A stretch of DNA of 64,000 bases from positions 30,963,047-31,027,046 of the forward strand of contig NC_085138.1 of the NCBI RefSeq assembly GCF_035046485.1, read 5' to 3'. The translations under genes and the position numbers were made by a program. The stretch comes from Aedes albopictus (Eukaryota > Arthropoda > Insecta > Diptera > Culicidae). The first letter of the stretch is position 1, and every line of letters starts with the position of its first letter. The notes under the pieces were generated by a model. That model did not search any database, was not told the DNA's origin, and saw nothing but the letters and a program-made list of their open reading frames with translations. Of this stretch, positions 21,181-31,255 are shown piece after piece.

Positions 21181-24100
21181 TCAGTCCTCTGAGTTTGGGA
21201 TGATTGAGCCGGCATCGTTCAATGCAGGCTGGCGTACAGGTAGAACGCATATCTTCGATATTGATCTTGTATACTCGCCATCGGCAGTCCGCACGACGAC
21301 TACACGGATGTTGTTGTCCGTGCCGCGGCAGACTCGGATGATACGGCCGTACCTCCATTTCAAGGGTGGGAGGTTGTCTTCCTTGACCAACACCAAAGTG
21401 CCGATCTCAATGTTGTTGCGCTGTTGAGTCCACTTAGTACGTGGATGGAGTCCTGACAGATAGTCGATGGTCCAACGCTTCCAAACGCGTCGGAGTAGTT
21501 CCTGATTTGTCTGCCACCGATCGAGGCGGTTCCTCGGTACTTCGGACAGGTTGGGCTCAGGAAACGCGGTGAGCGGCCGATGAACGAGAAAATGTCCCGG
21601 AGTCAAGACCTCCAGGTCATTAGGGTCGGCCGAGAGCGCAGTCAATGGCCTGGAATTCAGGCAAGCCTCGATGCGAGCTAGTAGGGTCACAAACTCGTCC
21701 TGAGAAAGCACCGAATTTCCAATAGTGGCCCGGAGATGCTTCTTAAACGATTTCACCGCCGCCTCCCACAATCCCCCGAAATTGGGACTTCGGGGCGGAA
21801 TGAACCTGAATTCGGTGCCATCATCTGCGCACGTGCTGATTACTTCTGCCTGATGTTGCTGATCATAGAACTGCTTGCGTAGTTGTGTGAGTTCCTTTGC
21901 TGCTCCCTTGAAATTTGTGGCGTTGTCGCACTGGATAAGCCTTGGTCGTCCTCTGCGAGCGACAAAACGTTGCAGCGCCGCCAGGAAGGCGGCTGTACTG
22001 AGGTCGTACACAAGTTCTACGTGGGCAGCCTTTGTAACAAGGCAAACGAAAATAGCCACGTAGCATTTCACTGGAGGAGCTCTAGGCAGCTTCCGAAACT
22101 GGAAGGGCCCACACAGATCTACACCAGTGTTCAAAAACGGTAGAGTTGGTGTTACTCTCTCAGGTGGCAAGTCCCCCATTAGCTGCTCGAGATTGGTGGG
22201 TTTGCAGCGGAAGCAATTCACGCAGGAGTGTACAACCTTCCGAGCCAAGTTTCGGATTCGGAGAGGCCAATATTTCTCCCGCACGCAGGCTACCAAAAGT
22301 TGTGGGCCGGCGTGAAGATTTTTCAGGTGGTAGTGAACCAGAATGCGTTCTGTGAGTGTATGGCGAGCTGGAAGGATCATAGGATGTTTCCTGTCCTCGG
22401 AAATAGCTGCGTGACGTAAACGACCGCCAACACGAAGAATCCCATCAACTAGAATGGGAGCGAGGCTTTTCAAGGCGGAATTGGAGCTAACTTGTCCTTT
22501 CGAGGTAATTGCGAGAATGTCTGCTCCAAAAGCTTCGTGTTGAGCAAGTTTTACGAGTGTCTTGGTAGCATTGTTCAGCTCCAAGGTGCTGAGAGGCCCG
22601 ACCTTTCGAGCATTTCGATTTCGAGGCGAAGCATTGTGCCGGAAGCGGTGTAAAAAGGCAACTACCCGAACTAGACTGGAGAACGATGAGCGACACTCGA
22701 AGATTTCGCTGGATTGTGTGGCTTGCACTGGCAATGAGACCGAGCGGTCCTCGAGCTCGGTAGAAGGTAGATCCTCGGGGATAGGACGGTTGATGGGAGG
22801 CCAGAAACGAGACGGTTGACTTAGCCACTGGCATCCATTCCACCAGGCTGGCGTATCTTTCAGTTTCGCGGGGCTCATACCACGCGAGATAATGTCCGCG
22901 GGGTTTTCAGCACCGGGTACATGAGCCCAAGTTCCACTGACCGTCAGGCGCTGGATCTCTGAAACGCGATTCGCTACAAAGGTTTTCCAACGAGCTGGTG
23001 GCGAGCGAATCTGACAGAGAGCAATCATGGAATCCGTCCAAAAGAACGACTTCGTTTTCAATTCGACGCTTTCGGTGACCTTGTGGTACAGGTGAGCTAG
23101 GAGTAACGCTGATAAAAGTTCCAATCTGGGTAGGGTGAGCATGGTCTGCTTTTTCGATTTTCCTGTAGGCGCCACCTTCGATTTGGCGGCGAGTAGTCTG
23201 GCGGAAATGGTGCCATCACTTGACACCGTTCGAATGTAGAGACAAGCCCCGTATGCCTTCTCTGAAGCATCGCAGAACCCATGCAACTCTACCACAACAG
23301 GATTATGAGCAAATGCTGCCCATCGAGGAATGGAAATCGATGTGATATCCTCTAAGCTGTTCCGAAACTCGGACCAATATTGCTGTTGCTCTAGAGTCAG
23401 CGGCTCGTCCCAGGACACGGTAGTCTGCCACAGAGATTGAATGAATATCTTGGCAAGTACAACGACGGGACCTAGCAGTCCGAGAGGCAGGAATAGTTTG
23501 GCAGTGTCGGATGCAACGACGCGACGAGTAATGACAGCTTCTTTGGACCATTCTGGAACAGCGTAGCTGTACGTGTCGGTGGAAGGATTCCACAGAATTC
23601 CGAGGGTCTTAATCGGAGACGAGAGCGAATCTAAAGCAAACACCGACCGTTCGTCACGATTTTCGGCCGGAATATTCGAGAGGACAGCTGGGGAGTTGGA
23701 CGCCCACTTTCGTAGACTAAAACCAGCTGACTGTAGTAGTTCCTGGAGTTCACTGCTAAGTTCTGCTCCGTCTTCTTCGTTGTCGACTCCGGTAAGCATG
23801 TCGTCTACGTAAAAATCCTTGCCCAAAACTAGCGATGCGTGTGGATAATTGTCAGCACCTTGCATGGACAGCTCTTTCAGGCATCTGGTGGCCAAAAAGG
23901 GAGCAGATGCTGTACCGTAAGTCACCGTCGCTAGCTCAAAAGTGCGCAACGGTTCAGATGACGAACTACGCCACAGTATGCGCTGTAGTGGATAGTCCGA
24001 CGGATGGATGCGTATCTGACGATACATCTTTTCGATGTCTGCAATAATGGCGATCCTGTGCATGCGAAACCGAAGATGGATGGCGAAGAGGTCGTCCTGA

Positions 24101-26667
24101 ACCACAGCACCCACCATCAGCGCCTGATTCAAGGAAACTCCGCTGTCGGTTCGACATGAGGCGTCGAAAACGACCCGCAGTTTTGTGGTTGTGCTGTCAG
24201 CTTTTTCGACTCCGTGGTGAGGTAAGTAGTACGACAGTGCTGCAGGCGAAGAAGTTCCAGAGCAGTCTACTTCCCTCATGTGGCCCAGCTGGTGGTATTC
24301 TTCTATGAAGGCAGTGTAGGCTTCCTTTAGTTTAGGGTTGTCGTCGAGGCGACGTTCGAGAGCGAGAAATCTTTTGGTGGCAATTTCCTTTGAGCTGCCG
24401 AGTTGGGCTAGAATGGACGGATGCTTTGGAAGCGTTACCACAAACCGACCCGATTCATCTCGAAAAGTGTGAGCAGCGAAATGGTCTTCACAAGCAGCTT
24501 CCTCGATAGACTGCGTACTCGGAGACCAGCATGACTCGATTTCCCAAAAACGTGAGATTAACTCATCGAGTGGTTGTTTGCTGCATACATGGGCAACCTT
24601 TGGAGTTCGATCAGGTAGACTGGAACCGATCTTACCCGAGGCAACCCAACCAAAAACAGTGTTCTGTAGAATCGGCTTCTCAGGACCCAACTTGGTGAAT
24701 CCTTCGAGTAGCAAATCGTAATACAATTCCATACCGAGTAGTAGATCAATGGGACCCGGCTCATGGAACTTAGGATCTGCGAGGATTATGTTCGATGGTA
24801 GTGTCCAGGCTGAAGCATCAAGCGACCTACTGGGAAGGTCTCTGGTAATCTTCTTCAGGATGTGACAACGTTGTTCAACGGAAAAGTCCGTGCAGTGAGA
24901 TCCAATCTGGACGAGAACGGCATGAGATGACACGATTGCAGAGTTGCCTACGCCACCAATTTCCTGGTGACACTGATAGCGATGTAACTTTAACCTTTGA
25001 ACGAGACTCTCGGTGATGAGATTCAACTGCGACGCTGGATCCAACAAGGCTCTGGCCCACTGGATGTGGCCATTCGTTGAAAACACCTTGACGATTGCTG
25101 TTTGCAGCAGCACGGTGGCAGGAGCGTTTCTTGGGGCGTCGACGACGGTGGTGGACACGAGACTGGTACCGGAGGACGATGGCTTTTGGTTTTCTAACGA
25201 GGACGACGACGTTGACTGCGATTGCGAGGAAGACTGATTCGGCGAGGCGGGTGGATTTTCCGGTGGAACCAGACTTGAGCGAGACACGGGAGGAGTAGTT
25301 GACTTGCTTGAAGTTGTGGAGCGATCATTGGGCGATTGGTGGAGCATAGTATGGTGCTTCTGGTTGCAGACTCTGCAACTGCTAGACGAACAACTGCGAA
25401 GCATGTGCGAAGAAGAGAAGCAATTGATGCAGAGGTTTTTCTTCTTCACGAGGTCAAATCGTTGAGAAACGGCCAAACCTTGGAAAAACTCGCATTTGAA
25501 TGGGGAGTGCGAAGATTTCGAGCAAAATGGACAAGAGCTGGTCGCTGGACTGGTCACGGCGTGAACGGTGTTGATCTTCGACTTCGATGGACGCTGCTGC
25601 TCTGGTTTGTTGGACTCTGATGAATGTGACTTGGACGGTGGTAGCGACTGCAAAACTGACAAATGACCTTGAAGAAAGGCAATGATGTCCTTGTACTCTG
25701 GAACGTCCGTTGACCGGTAGTGTGACTCCCATTGCTTCAGCGTAGACGGATCGAGACGACTGCAGAGCATGTGAGCCAGGAGGACACTCCAACCGCCCGT
25801 TGGAACTCCCATCTTGTCGATCATGCTCAAATTCCGCTCAAAATCGTCGACCAACCGCATCAGAGACTCGTAGCTTTCCCTTTTCATGGGGTCAATATCG
25901 AAAAGGGCATCGAGATAAGTTTTGAGAATCAGTTTCTTATTCTCAAACCTCTTCTCCAACAGCTGCCAAGCGACCGGGTAGTTGGCAGCCGAAAGTTCGA
26001 TCGATTCAACGACCTTTTTTGCATCTTTAGTTAGAGAGGCTACGAGATACGAGAACTTGTCAAACGGGGTGAGCTGTTGGTTAGAATCGATGAGGGATTT
26101 GAATGAATCGCGAAAAGTGATCCACTCCGAAATAGTGCCATCAAACGTAGGAAGTTTAACTTCGGGTAGCTTGACGCGCGATTGTCCAGCAACTTGCGGA
26201 GGCGGGTTAGAAGGGGTAGCAAGCGCGAGTTTCCGAATCTCGTTAGCAATGAAACTGGAAACCAAAACGTAATCGAGCTCGAACCGCTGATGGATAACAC
26301 GGTGCTTCTCGTCGGCGACGCTCTTTGCGTCATCATCAACCCCTTTTTCATCCTCACCCATCTCTTCGTCTTCATGATCTTCTTCTAACAGTTCGATAGC
26401 TAGACGATTTGCTTCAAATTTCTGGAAAAGTCCATCAATTCGTTGTTTCCATCCCTCTAGTTGTCCGCTGTGCTGCTCACTGTCATACTCAGTCATAAAT
26501 TGCTTCGCATTGGCCAACGTGTTCGTATAGAAACGCTCCATACGATGAAGCTCGCGCAATCCCGGTGCCATTGTCCACAGCGACCAGCAATGCTCGAAAG
26601 TGATCAATTGTAATTGCTTGACCGGCCAAATCGTCGAACCAGAGCACACTATGCAACAATCCACCAA
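21181..26667 (-). CDS. BEL/Pao Gag-Pol polyprotein, 1828 residues, intact
   Basis: Retrotransposon structural and replication polyprotein. Order along the frame: a Gag-like N-terminal half with the KLPTFDGTISEWITFRDSF segment typical of the BEL DUF1759 region; zinc-knuckle-type Cys/His clusters (CPFCSKSSHSPFKC, then CINCFSSSHMLRSC and CRVCNQKHH); a retropepsin-like protease with LLDPASQ (Asp543); reverse transcriptase with YVDDM (about residues 953-957); RNase H; an integrase with H-H-C-C finger (HLKNLH ... CVNCFRC) and D1517, D1581, E1635 as candidate catalytic triad; then the C-terminal DUF5641 region (RWQTNQELLRRVWKRW). No stop or frameshift is seen. The first ATG is at 26667, but the ATG at 26571 (MAPGLRELHR) is the more likely start, because the residues before it look unlike Gag. 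Domain names are from family knowledge, not a search. Confidence 0.93.
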   Translation of the reverse strand: MVDCCIVCSGSTIWPVKQLQLITFEHCWSLWTMAPGLRELHRMERFYTNTLANAKQFMTEYDSEQHSGQLEGWKQRIDGLFQKFEANRLAIELLEEDHEDEEMGEDEKGVDDDAKSVADEKHRVIHQRFELDYVLVSSFIANEIRKLALATPSNPPPQVAGQSRVKLPEVKLPTFDGTISEWITFRDSFKSLIDSNQQLTPFDKFSYLVASLTKDAKKVVESIELSAANYPVAWQLLEKRFENKKLILKTYLDALFDIDPMKRESYESLMRLVDDFERNLSMIDKMGVPTGGWSVLLAHMLCSRLDPSTLKQWESHYRSTDVPEYKDIIAFLQGHLSVLQSLPPSKSHSSESNKPEQQRPSKSKINTVHAVTSPATSSCPFCSKSSHSPFKCEFFQGLAVSQRFDLVKKKNLCINCFSSSHMLRSCSSSSCRVCNQKHHTMLHQSPNDRSTTSSKSTTPPVSRSSLVPPENPPASPNQSSSQSQSTSSSSLENQKPSSSGTSLVSTTVVDAPRNAPATVLLQTAIVKVFSTNGHIQWARALLDPASQLNLITESLVQRLKLHRYQCHQEIGGVGNSAIVSSHAVLVQIGSHCTDFSVEQRCHILKKITRDLPSRSLDASAWTLPSNIILADPKFHEPGPIDLLLGMELYYDLLLEGFTKLGPEKPILQNTVFGWVASGKIGSSLPDRTPKVAHVCSKQPLDELISRFWEIESCWSPSTQSIEEAACEDHFAAHTFRDESGRFVVTLPKHPSILAQLGSSKEIATKRFLALERRLDDNPKLKEAYTAFIEEYHQLGHMREVDCSGTSSPAALSYYLPHHGVEKADSTTTKLRVVFDASCRTDSGVSLNQALMVGAVVQDDLFAIHLRFRMHRIAIIADIEKMYRQIRIHPSDYPLQRILWRSSSSEPLRTFELATVTYGTASAPFLATRCLKELSMQGADNYPHASLVLGKDFYVDDMLTGVDNEEDGAELSSELQELLQSAGFSLRKWASNSPAVLSNIPAENRDERSVFALDSLSSPIKTLGILWNPSTDTYSYAVPEWSKEAVITRRVVASDTAKLFLPLGLLGPVVVLAKIFIQSLWQTTVSWDEPLTLEQQQYWSEFRNSLEDITSISIPRWAAFAHNPVVVELHGFCDASEKAYGACLYIRTVSSDGTISARLLAAKSKVAPTGKSKKQTMLTLPRLELLSALLLAHLYHKVTESVELKTKSFFWTDSMIALCQIRSPPARWKTFVANRVSEIQRLTVSGTWAHVPGAENPADIISRGMSPAKLKDTPAWWNGCQWLSQPSRFWPPINRPIPEDLPSTELEDRSVSLPVQATQSSEIFECRSSFSSLVRVVAFLHRFRHNASPRNRNARKVGPLSTLELNNATKTLVKLAQHEAFGADILAITSKGQVSSNSALKSLAPILVDGILRVGGRLRHAAISEDRKHPMILPARHTLTERILVHYHLKNLHAGPQLLVACVREKYWPLRIRNLARKVVHSCVNCFRCKPTNLEQLMGDLPPERVTPTLPFLNTGVDLCGPFQFRKLPRAPPVKCYVAIFVCLVTKAAHVELVYDLSTAAFLAALQRFVARRGRPRLIQCDNATNFKGAAKELTQLRKQFYDQQHQAEVISTCADDGTEFRFIPPRSPNFGGLWEAAVKSFKKHLRATIGNSVLSQDEFVTLLARIEACLNSRPLTALSADPNDLEVLTPGHFLVHRPLTAFPEPNLSEVPRNRLDRWQTNQELLRRVWKRWTIDYLSGLHPRTKWTQQRNNIEIGTLVLVKEDNLPPLKWRYGRIIRVCRGTDNNIRVVVVRTADGEYTRSISKICVLPVRQPALNDAGSIIPNSED

Positions 26668-27197
26668 CTAGACTGGGATGAAAACATCGACTTGCGGATA
26701 GAACGCAGCGAATCAATCAGTCAATGCCCAATAAAACAACGTCCGATATCAACTTTATTTGATCAGATCTCCAACTTGCATGCAATGTTGTACTCACGTT
26801 TGCGGTCCAATTAGAAATACCTTCGACGAAGTCAAGTCTGGTTAGACCCGGCGGTGAATAGGATGGAGCAGCTTTTGTCCCCACAGCAAAATGGCGACCC
26901 AAGCAGCCTCACTTTTGCGGCACGCGCCGCGCCGGTTGATGGTCGAAGAAATTCCCGAACTAATCCGGTTGCACTAACAACACACAGCAGCAAGCACTTA
27001 ATTGATACAAATTAGCAGCGACACTCTCTTCGGCACCCTCGTTCGGTGGTTCACTGTGCAGAACAGAACCCGCTAACAACGTGGCACACTCGCGGCGAAA
27101 AGATCGAGATTCAACGGCAAGAAAAATCACTTTGGGAACAACGAAACGCGAAAAACACTAGCACTGCCCCGCGATTGTCCGAAATAAATCGCGGCGC

Positions 27198-27215
27198 ATC
27201 CGGCTCGAAGGACCA
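27198..27215 (-). other. BEL primer binding site, complementary to tRNA-Tyr
   Basis: The + strand reads ATCCGGCTCGAAGGACCA, which equals the 3' end of eukaryotic tRNA-Tyr including the added CCA, as I recall it. It lies 6 bases inside the 5' LTR. A match of 18 bases in exactly this position supports tRNA-Tyr as the minus-strand primer. Confidence 0.75.
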
Positions 27216-27221
27216 GAAATA

Positions 27222-27585
27222 TGTAGGAACACGGATTCCCCAAAGATCCGAAAAGACCGTTTGAAATCTCGATCACGTGGTAGGCGAAAACACGCGGTGT
27301 GTATGAACGACACTTAGGGGTAATGGGCACTCTCCCGTTATTGGTAGCAATAAACGCGGATGATGTGATCTGTACGAGCGATATATTTCAACTGATTGTT
27401 TGATCTGAACAGAGGTATTCTATTACTCTACAAGGGGGTATAGTGTGATTGCCGAACATTATGCTCACTAGCCGAATGATAGTGAGAGAAGAGAAAATCT
27501 TATATCTATGGTATGAGTGTGTAAAGGGTGTGTAACAATGAGTGTTTATATGATATTATATTAGAACTAAGATCATGCCCCAACA
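27222..27585 (-). repeat. BEL 5' LTR (in element orientation)
   Basis: It is identical by eye to 20484-20847 and should contain the element's promoter. It faces left, so transcription would run antisense to the host gene. Confidence 0.93.
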
Positions 27586-27590
27586 AACTC

Positions 27591-28828
27591 TTTGAGCTAT
27601 TCTTGGAGGAAATCCTGGAGTTATGTTTGAGACTATACGTATACATTCAGGGTTTCAAAGAATACAAGGAACATTTTATTATTCAATGCTTGGAAAAATT
27701 TATAGAGGAATCTCTAGTGGGATTTCTGACAGTATTCCTGGAGTATTTTCTCAATTATTATCTGCAAGATTTTCATTAAAAATCCATGAAAAAGATTTCG
27801 GTTGGAAAGTTTGGTGGATTCTTTTTTATTTTCTGGATGGGACTTAGGAATCATTGCCATTTTTTGGAAAGAAAGTTTGAAATTGTGTTAATATAATCTC
27901 GAAGAATTTCTTGGAATGCCAGTAAGAATTTCTGAAAGATACTAGATATGAAATTTTTAAGAAATTCATGAAGAAATCCCTCCTGAAAATAATCAAAATA
28001 AATACAAGAATCTGGGAGTAAGTTGCGAAAAATGAATGATTAGGTTTTATGTTGGAATCCTGGGTGTAACTTGGAAGATTTTTATAGAATCTATAGAAAA
28101 ATTGCTGAAAGGATCTCAAAGGAACTTCTACACGAAATGCTGGAAGTTTTTCTAATCGAGTTCCTGGGATCATTTCTGAAAGAAACCTTTAGACTAATAT
28201 ATTGGTTTTTCTTTGGATAGTTTCTCAAGAAATCCCACGAAGTATTTCTGAAAGAAATTCAAGGCGAATTTAAAAAAAAATAAGAATTTGTGGAGCAAAT
28301 TCTTGATATTTTTTAAGATAAACCCCTGCAGATTTTGAATAGGTATTCCATGAGTAATTTCTCAAGCAGCCCATAGGAATGTCTGGAAGAATCTATAGAG
28401 TTATTTCTGATGAAATCCGTGGAAGGTTTCCTAGGGCAGTCCTTGGAGAATTTTGGGAGAAAACTTTAGAGGAATTTCTGAAGAAAACCCTTAAGGAGTT
28501 TCTGAAGAAAAACGTGAAGAACTTGTTAAGTAATCTTGAAAGATGTTTTATACGAACCCCCGGAGAAATGTGTTAAGTAAACCGAGGGAGAATTTTTGAA
28601 AGGAATTCCAGCAGGATTTTTTTTTCGGATATCCATGAAACAATTTCGGAAAGATTTCCTCAATTATAACAAAATCTCTAGAATATTTTCTAAACTGATG
28701 ATTATCTTCAGGAATTTCCAGAAGAATTTCTGCAATAATCTATGGAAGATTGATTATAGAAATGAATGAAAAATTTTGTTCAGAATTTTGTGGAGGAATT
28801 TCAGTAAGAATTTGCTTTTTTTCTTCTT
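27591..28828. repeat. Decayed 12-mer repeat tract (GGAATTTCTG-type)
   Basis: Irregular repetition of GGAATTTCTG, GAAATCC, AAGAATTTCT and related words at multiples of about 11-13 bp. These are degenerate relatives of the GGAATTCCTCCT unit of the 39945-48850 satellite. The short frames within it carry no signal. Confidence 0.65.
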
Positions 28829-28958
28829 CCTGGCTCGACATTCCAACTGGAACTTGACCTGTCTCTCTTCAATTCAGTGTTCTTTGAGCATTTCCACAGT
28901 TATTATTTGCAGAGCTTCCTTTGCCTGTCATTGCATGAATTTGTGAGGCGAGCACAAT

Positions 28959-29221
28959 CACTATCACGATCAAATCTGACTATACATGTCAATGGTTGCT
29001 CCTCCGTGGTTGATCTGAGCTGGTACAAATTGCACTGAGATCCAAATGAATAAGGGCTGGGACACTCCACTTATTCTCAAAGTGCAATTTAAGCAGCTCA
29101 TGCATTTTGGATCAATAACGGCGCCGGCCACGTCCTTATAGTCAGTTGGGAAGGGAAAGGAATGTTAGAGTGTGCTGGTTGCTGCTACTAAAGACTGAGG
29201 GCACCTCTGCATCCCCACAAC
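28959..29221. repeat. Dispersed repeat family D, also at 50930-51240
   Basis: It shares AATAACGGCGCCGGCCACGT, GGAAAGGAATGTTAG and GTTGCT.CTCCGTG.TTGA with 50930-51240 in the same order and orientation. The family is not recognised. No coding frame. Confidence 0.6.
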
Positions 29222-30026
29222 CAGCATGGACTGGGGTATTTGTTAGACGGAAAGGATGGGAGATCTGGGAGTCACCGTTGCACAGTGGGAAAAAATAGGT
29301 ATAAAACGCGAATAAATTCAATATCTCTGCTCGGAGTGGATGGATTTGAATGAATTTTTGACACAAACTGCAAAAATCTCTACAGTTTCAGATAAAAAGG
29401 GTGTCATTCGCCGCACGATGCTGGAAATCAGTGTATTGAGCTCGTTTTACCACGCGCTCTCTTTTTCACACCTTTTTGAGAAAATCCTCATCTATTCCCG
29501 ACTAGCGTGCAAAATAAATGACTTCTTTAACTCGTATTTGTGTAGAAACTTCCATTGTATCGGAAATTTGACATAAGATTGCTCCTTCTCTTGTTGATTG
29601 CATTCCACTTTGGACGTAGATGCATGTGACAATTTAAAGAAATAGGGGATATCGGGATTATTTGAAGATATTTCAATTTTTAAGGCCGTGCGGTGAGCCA
29701 AACCAGCTTCATACGATACTACGGAAGTTCTAACACAAACATGAATCAAATGCACTTCAGGATTTTTCCAAAAAGGTGAAAAAGAGAGAGAGTGGGGTAA
29801 AACGAGCCCGATACACTGATTTCCAGCATCGTGCGGCGAATGACCCCCTCCTTATCCGAAACTGTAGAGTTTTTTGCAGTTTGTGTCAAAATTTCATTCA
29901 AATCCATCCACTCCGAGCAGAGATATTGAATTTATTCGCGTTTTATATCTATTTTTTTCCCACTGTGCAACGGTGACTCCCAGATCTCCCATCCTTTCCG
30001 TCTAACAAATACCCCAGTCCATGCTG
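29222..30026. repeat. Foldback element, 200-bp inverted arms
   Basis: CAGCATGGACTGGGGTATTT at 29222 is the reverse complement of the right end at 30026. The arms pair over about 210 bp through CACTGTGCAACGGTGACTCC and the CAGCATCGTGCGGCGAATG core. The frames at 29340-29576 and 29776-29976 lie on or beside the arms and are not genes. Confidence 0.75.
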
Positions 30027-30901
30027 TCCTAAACACGCCATTTAGCCTTGGTTTTATCATTATCTTAGATAATTTTATTTAATAGAATTATTTTTTGTGT
30101 GTTCAATGATCTAAAAACTCACTTTTATTGGCGTTTCGGACATTTTTGTGTTTTACAATTTGTTTGGAGCTTAAATATGACTAAACCTGTAACTAGATTG
30201 CATTTATACTTCTCATGGTTCACTTCGCAACATACAACATGGTAAAATATGTGCAAAAATGTTGTACTAATTCACACAAAACAGTGACTTTGAACGCTAT
30301 TTAAAAAAAAATCATCAAATATCATGTCGGTGAAAAAAAATTACACGAAAGCTTATGTATTTTTTAGGTGATCGCCGATGAAAAAACTTGCCCGAACTTG
30401 CCCGACTGCAAGAACGTCCTATGTACATTTTGCGTGATTTTCAGGAACTTTCTATGAAAAATCAATGCATATTTTGTTTTTTCCAACTAATTTATTTTAC
30501 ACATGTTTTATTTTAATATTTTTCATTATTATAACTCGAAAACGGATATTAAATTTGTTTACAAACGTAATTTAATGAAAAAACTCGATTTTGGGTAGGT
30601 ATTTTATAAAACGACTAATATCTCAAGAACAGTAGGCTTTGGAATATTGACGTCTTCGGCAAACTTTTTAAGCATAAATAGCCGAACAACTTTGCCGAAG
30701 ACACCATACCGCTAAAATGAAAGATGGCCAAAATGTATTATAGGACTTTTATGCGAATAACTTAAGAAAAATATGCTACCGTTCAGAATATCGACCTTGT
30801 TCATAGAAATATTTTCTCTGAAGACACCAAGTGCGTATCTCGACATCTCGACGAGCTAGAGGTTTTTTCCGTGTATTTTCAATCCTGCCCCAGTGTGCGT
30901 C
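30027..30901. other. AT-rich segment within the insertion, no gene seen
   Basis: The AT-rich text includes CTTCGGCAAACTTTTTAAG and TTTGCCGAAGACACCATA, words common in diverged mosquito repeats. No frame over 60 codons is convincing. Confidence 0.4.
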
Positions 30902-31080
30902 GTGAGGCGAGCACAATGCTACACTATGCCCAGAAAGTCAAGAAAATTGGAATTGGAACGAGAATCGAACCCGCCGTCTTCGGATTGGTGATCCAAAGCC
31001 TTACCACTAGGCTAACTGGAGATCCTGAGTACCTATAAATCTATAAATTTCTAAATTCTTCAAGTAATCTAAGGAACTTT

Positions 31081-31245
31081 GTGGAGCGGACCTGGTGTAA
31101 TGGTTAGAACACTTGACTATCATGCCGAGGACCTGGGATCGAATCCCACTCCCGACAAACTCGCAAAATGTGAGTTCTTCCTTCGGAAGGGAAGTAAAGC
31201 GTGGGTCCCGAGATGAACTAAAAATCTCGTTAATACAGAAAAAAG
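31081..31245 (+). mobile_element. tRNA-derived SINE, family B, second full copy
   Basis: Same head (GTGGAGCGGACCTGGTG), B box (GGGATCGAATCCCACTCC) and body as 11685-11864. The imperfect flanking repeat AAGGAACTTT / AAGGAATTTC (31071-31080, 31246-31255) is a likely target duplication. It inserted into a decayed 12-mer tract. Confidence 0.75.
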
Positions 31246-31255
31246 AAGGAATTTC

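Larger units (their letters stand above)
20484..27585 (-). mobile_element. Full-length BEL/Pao LTR retrotransposon
   Basis: Two 364-bp LTRs (20484-20847 and 27222-27585), which I read as identical, enclose one long minus-strand frame. The target duplication is AACTC (20479-20483 and 27586-27590), the 5-bp size usual for BEL. On the minus strand the LTR starts TGTTGGGGC and ends TCCTACA. A tRNA-Tyr primer binding site, a purine-rich tract, and an intact Gag-Pol with protease, reverse transcriptase, RNase H and integrase are all present. Total length is 7102 bp. Identical LTRs and an unbroken frame mean a very recent insertion. It lies antisense inside the 31-kb intron of the host gene. Confidence 0.95.
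28959..30901. mobile_element. 1943-bp insertion inside the SINE, 16-bp target duplication
   Basis: It is bounded by the 16-bp duplication described for the split SINE. It contains a dispersed repeat (28959-29221), a foldback (29222-30026) and about 870 bp of AT-rich DNA with no gene. A 16-bp duplication points to target-primed reverse transcription rather than a DNA transposon, but no reverse transcriptase frame or clear poly(A) end is visible. It may be a truncated retroelement that was itself hit by the foldback. Confidence 0.5.
28829..31024 (-). mobile_element. SINE family C copy split by a 1.9-kb insertion
   Basis: The tRNA-like head is at 30918-31024 (minus strand: CCAGTTAGCCTAGTGGTAAG and GGCGGGTTCGATTCTCG). 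The 3' part is at 28829-28942. The two parts meet at a perfect 16-bp direct repeat, GTGAGGCGAGCACAAT, at 28943-28958 and 30902-30917. The order of parts is exactly that of the unbroken family C copy at 7625-7792, so the intervening DNA was inserted later. Confidence 0.7.

Noticed and set aside
21863..26388. Many 60-118 codon frames inside the BEL element
   Set aside because: Shadows of the intact 1828-codon Gag-Pol frame.
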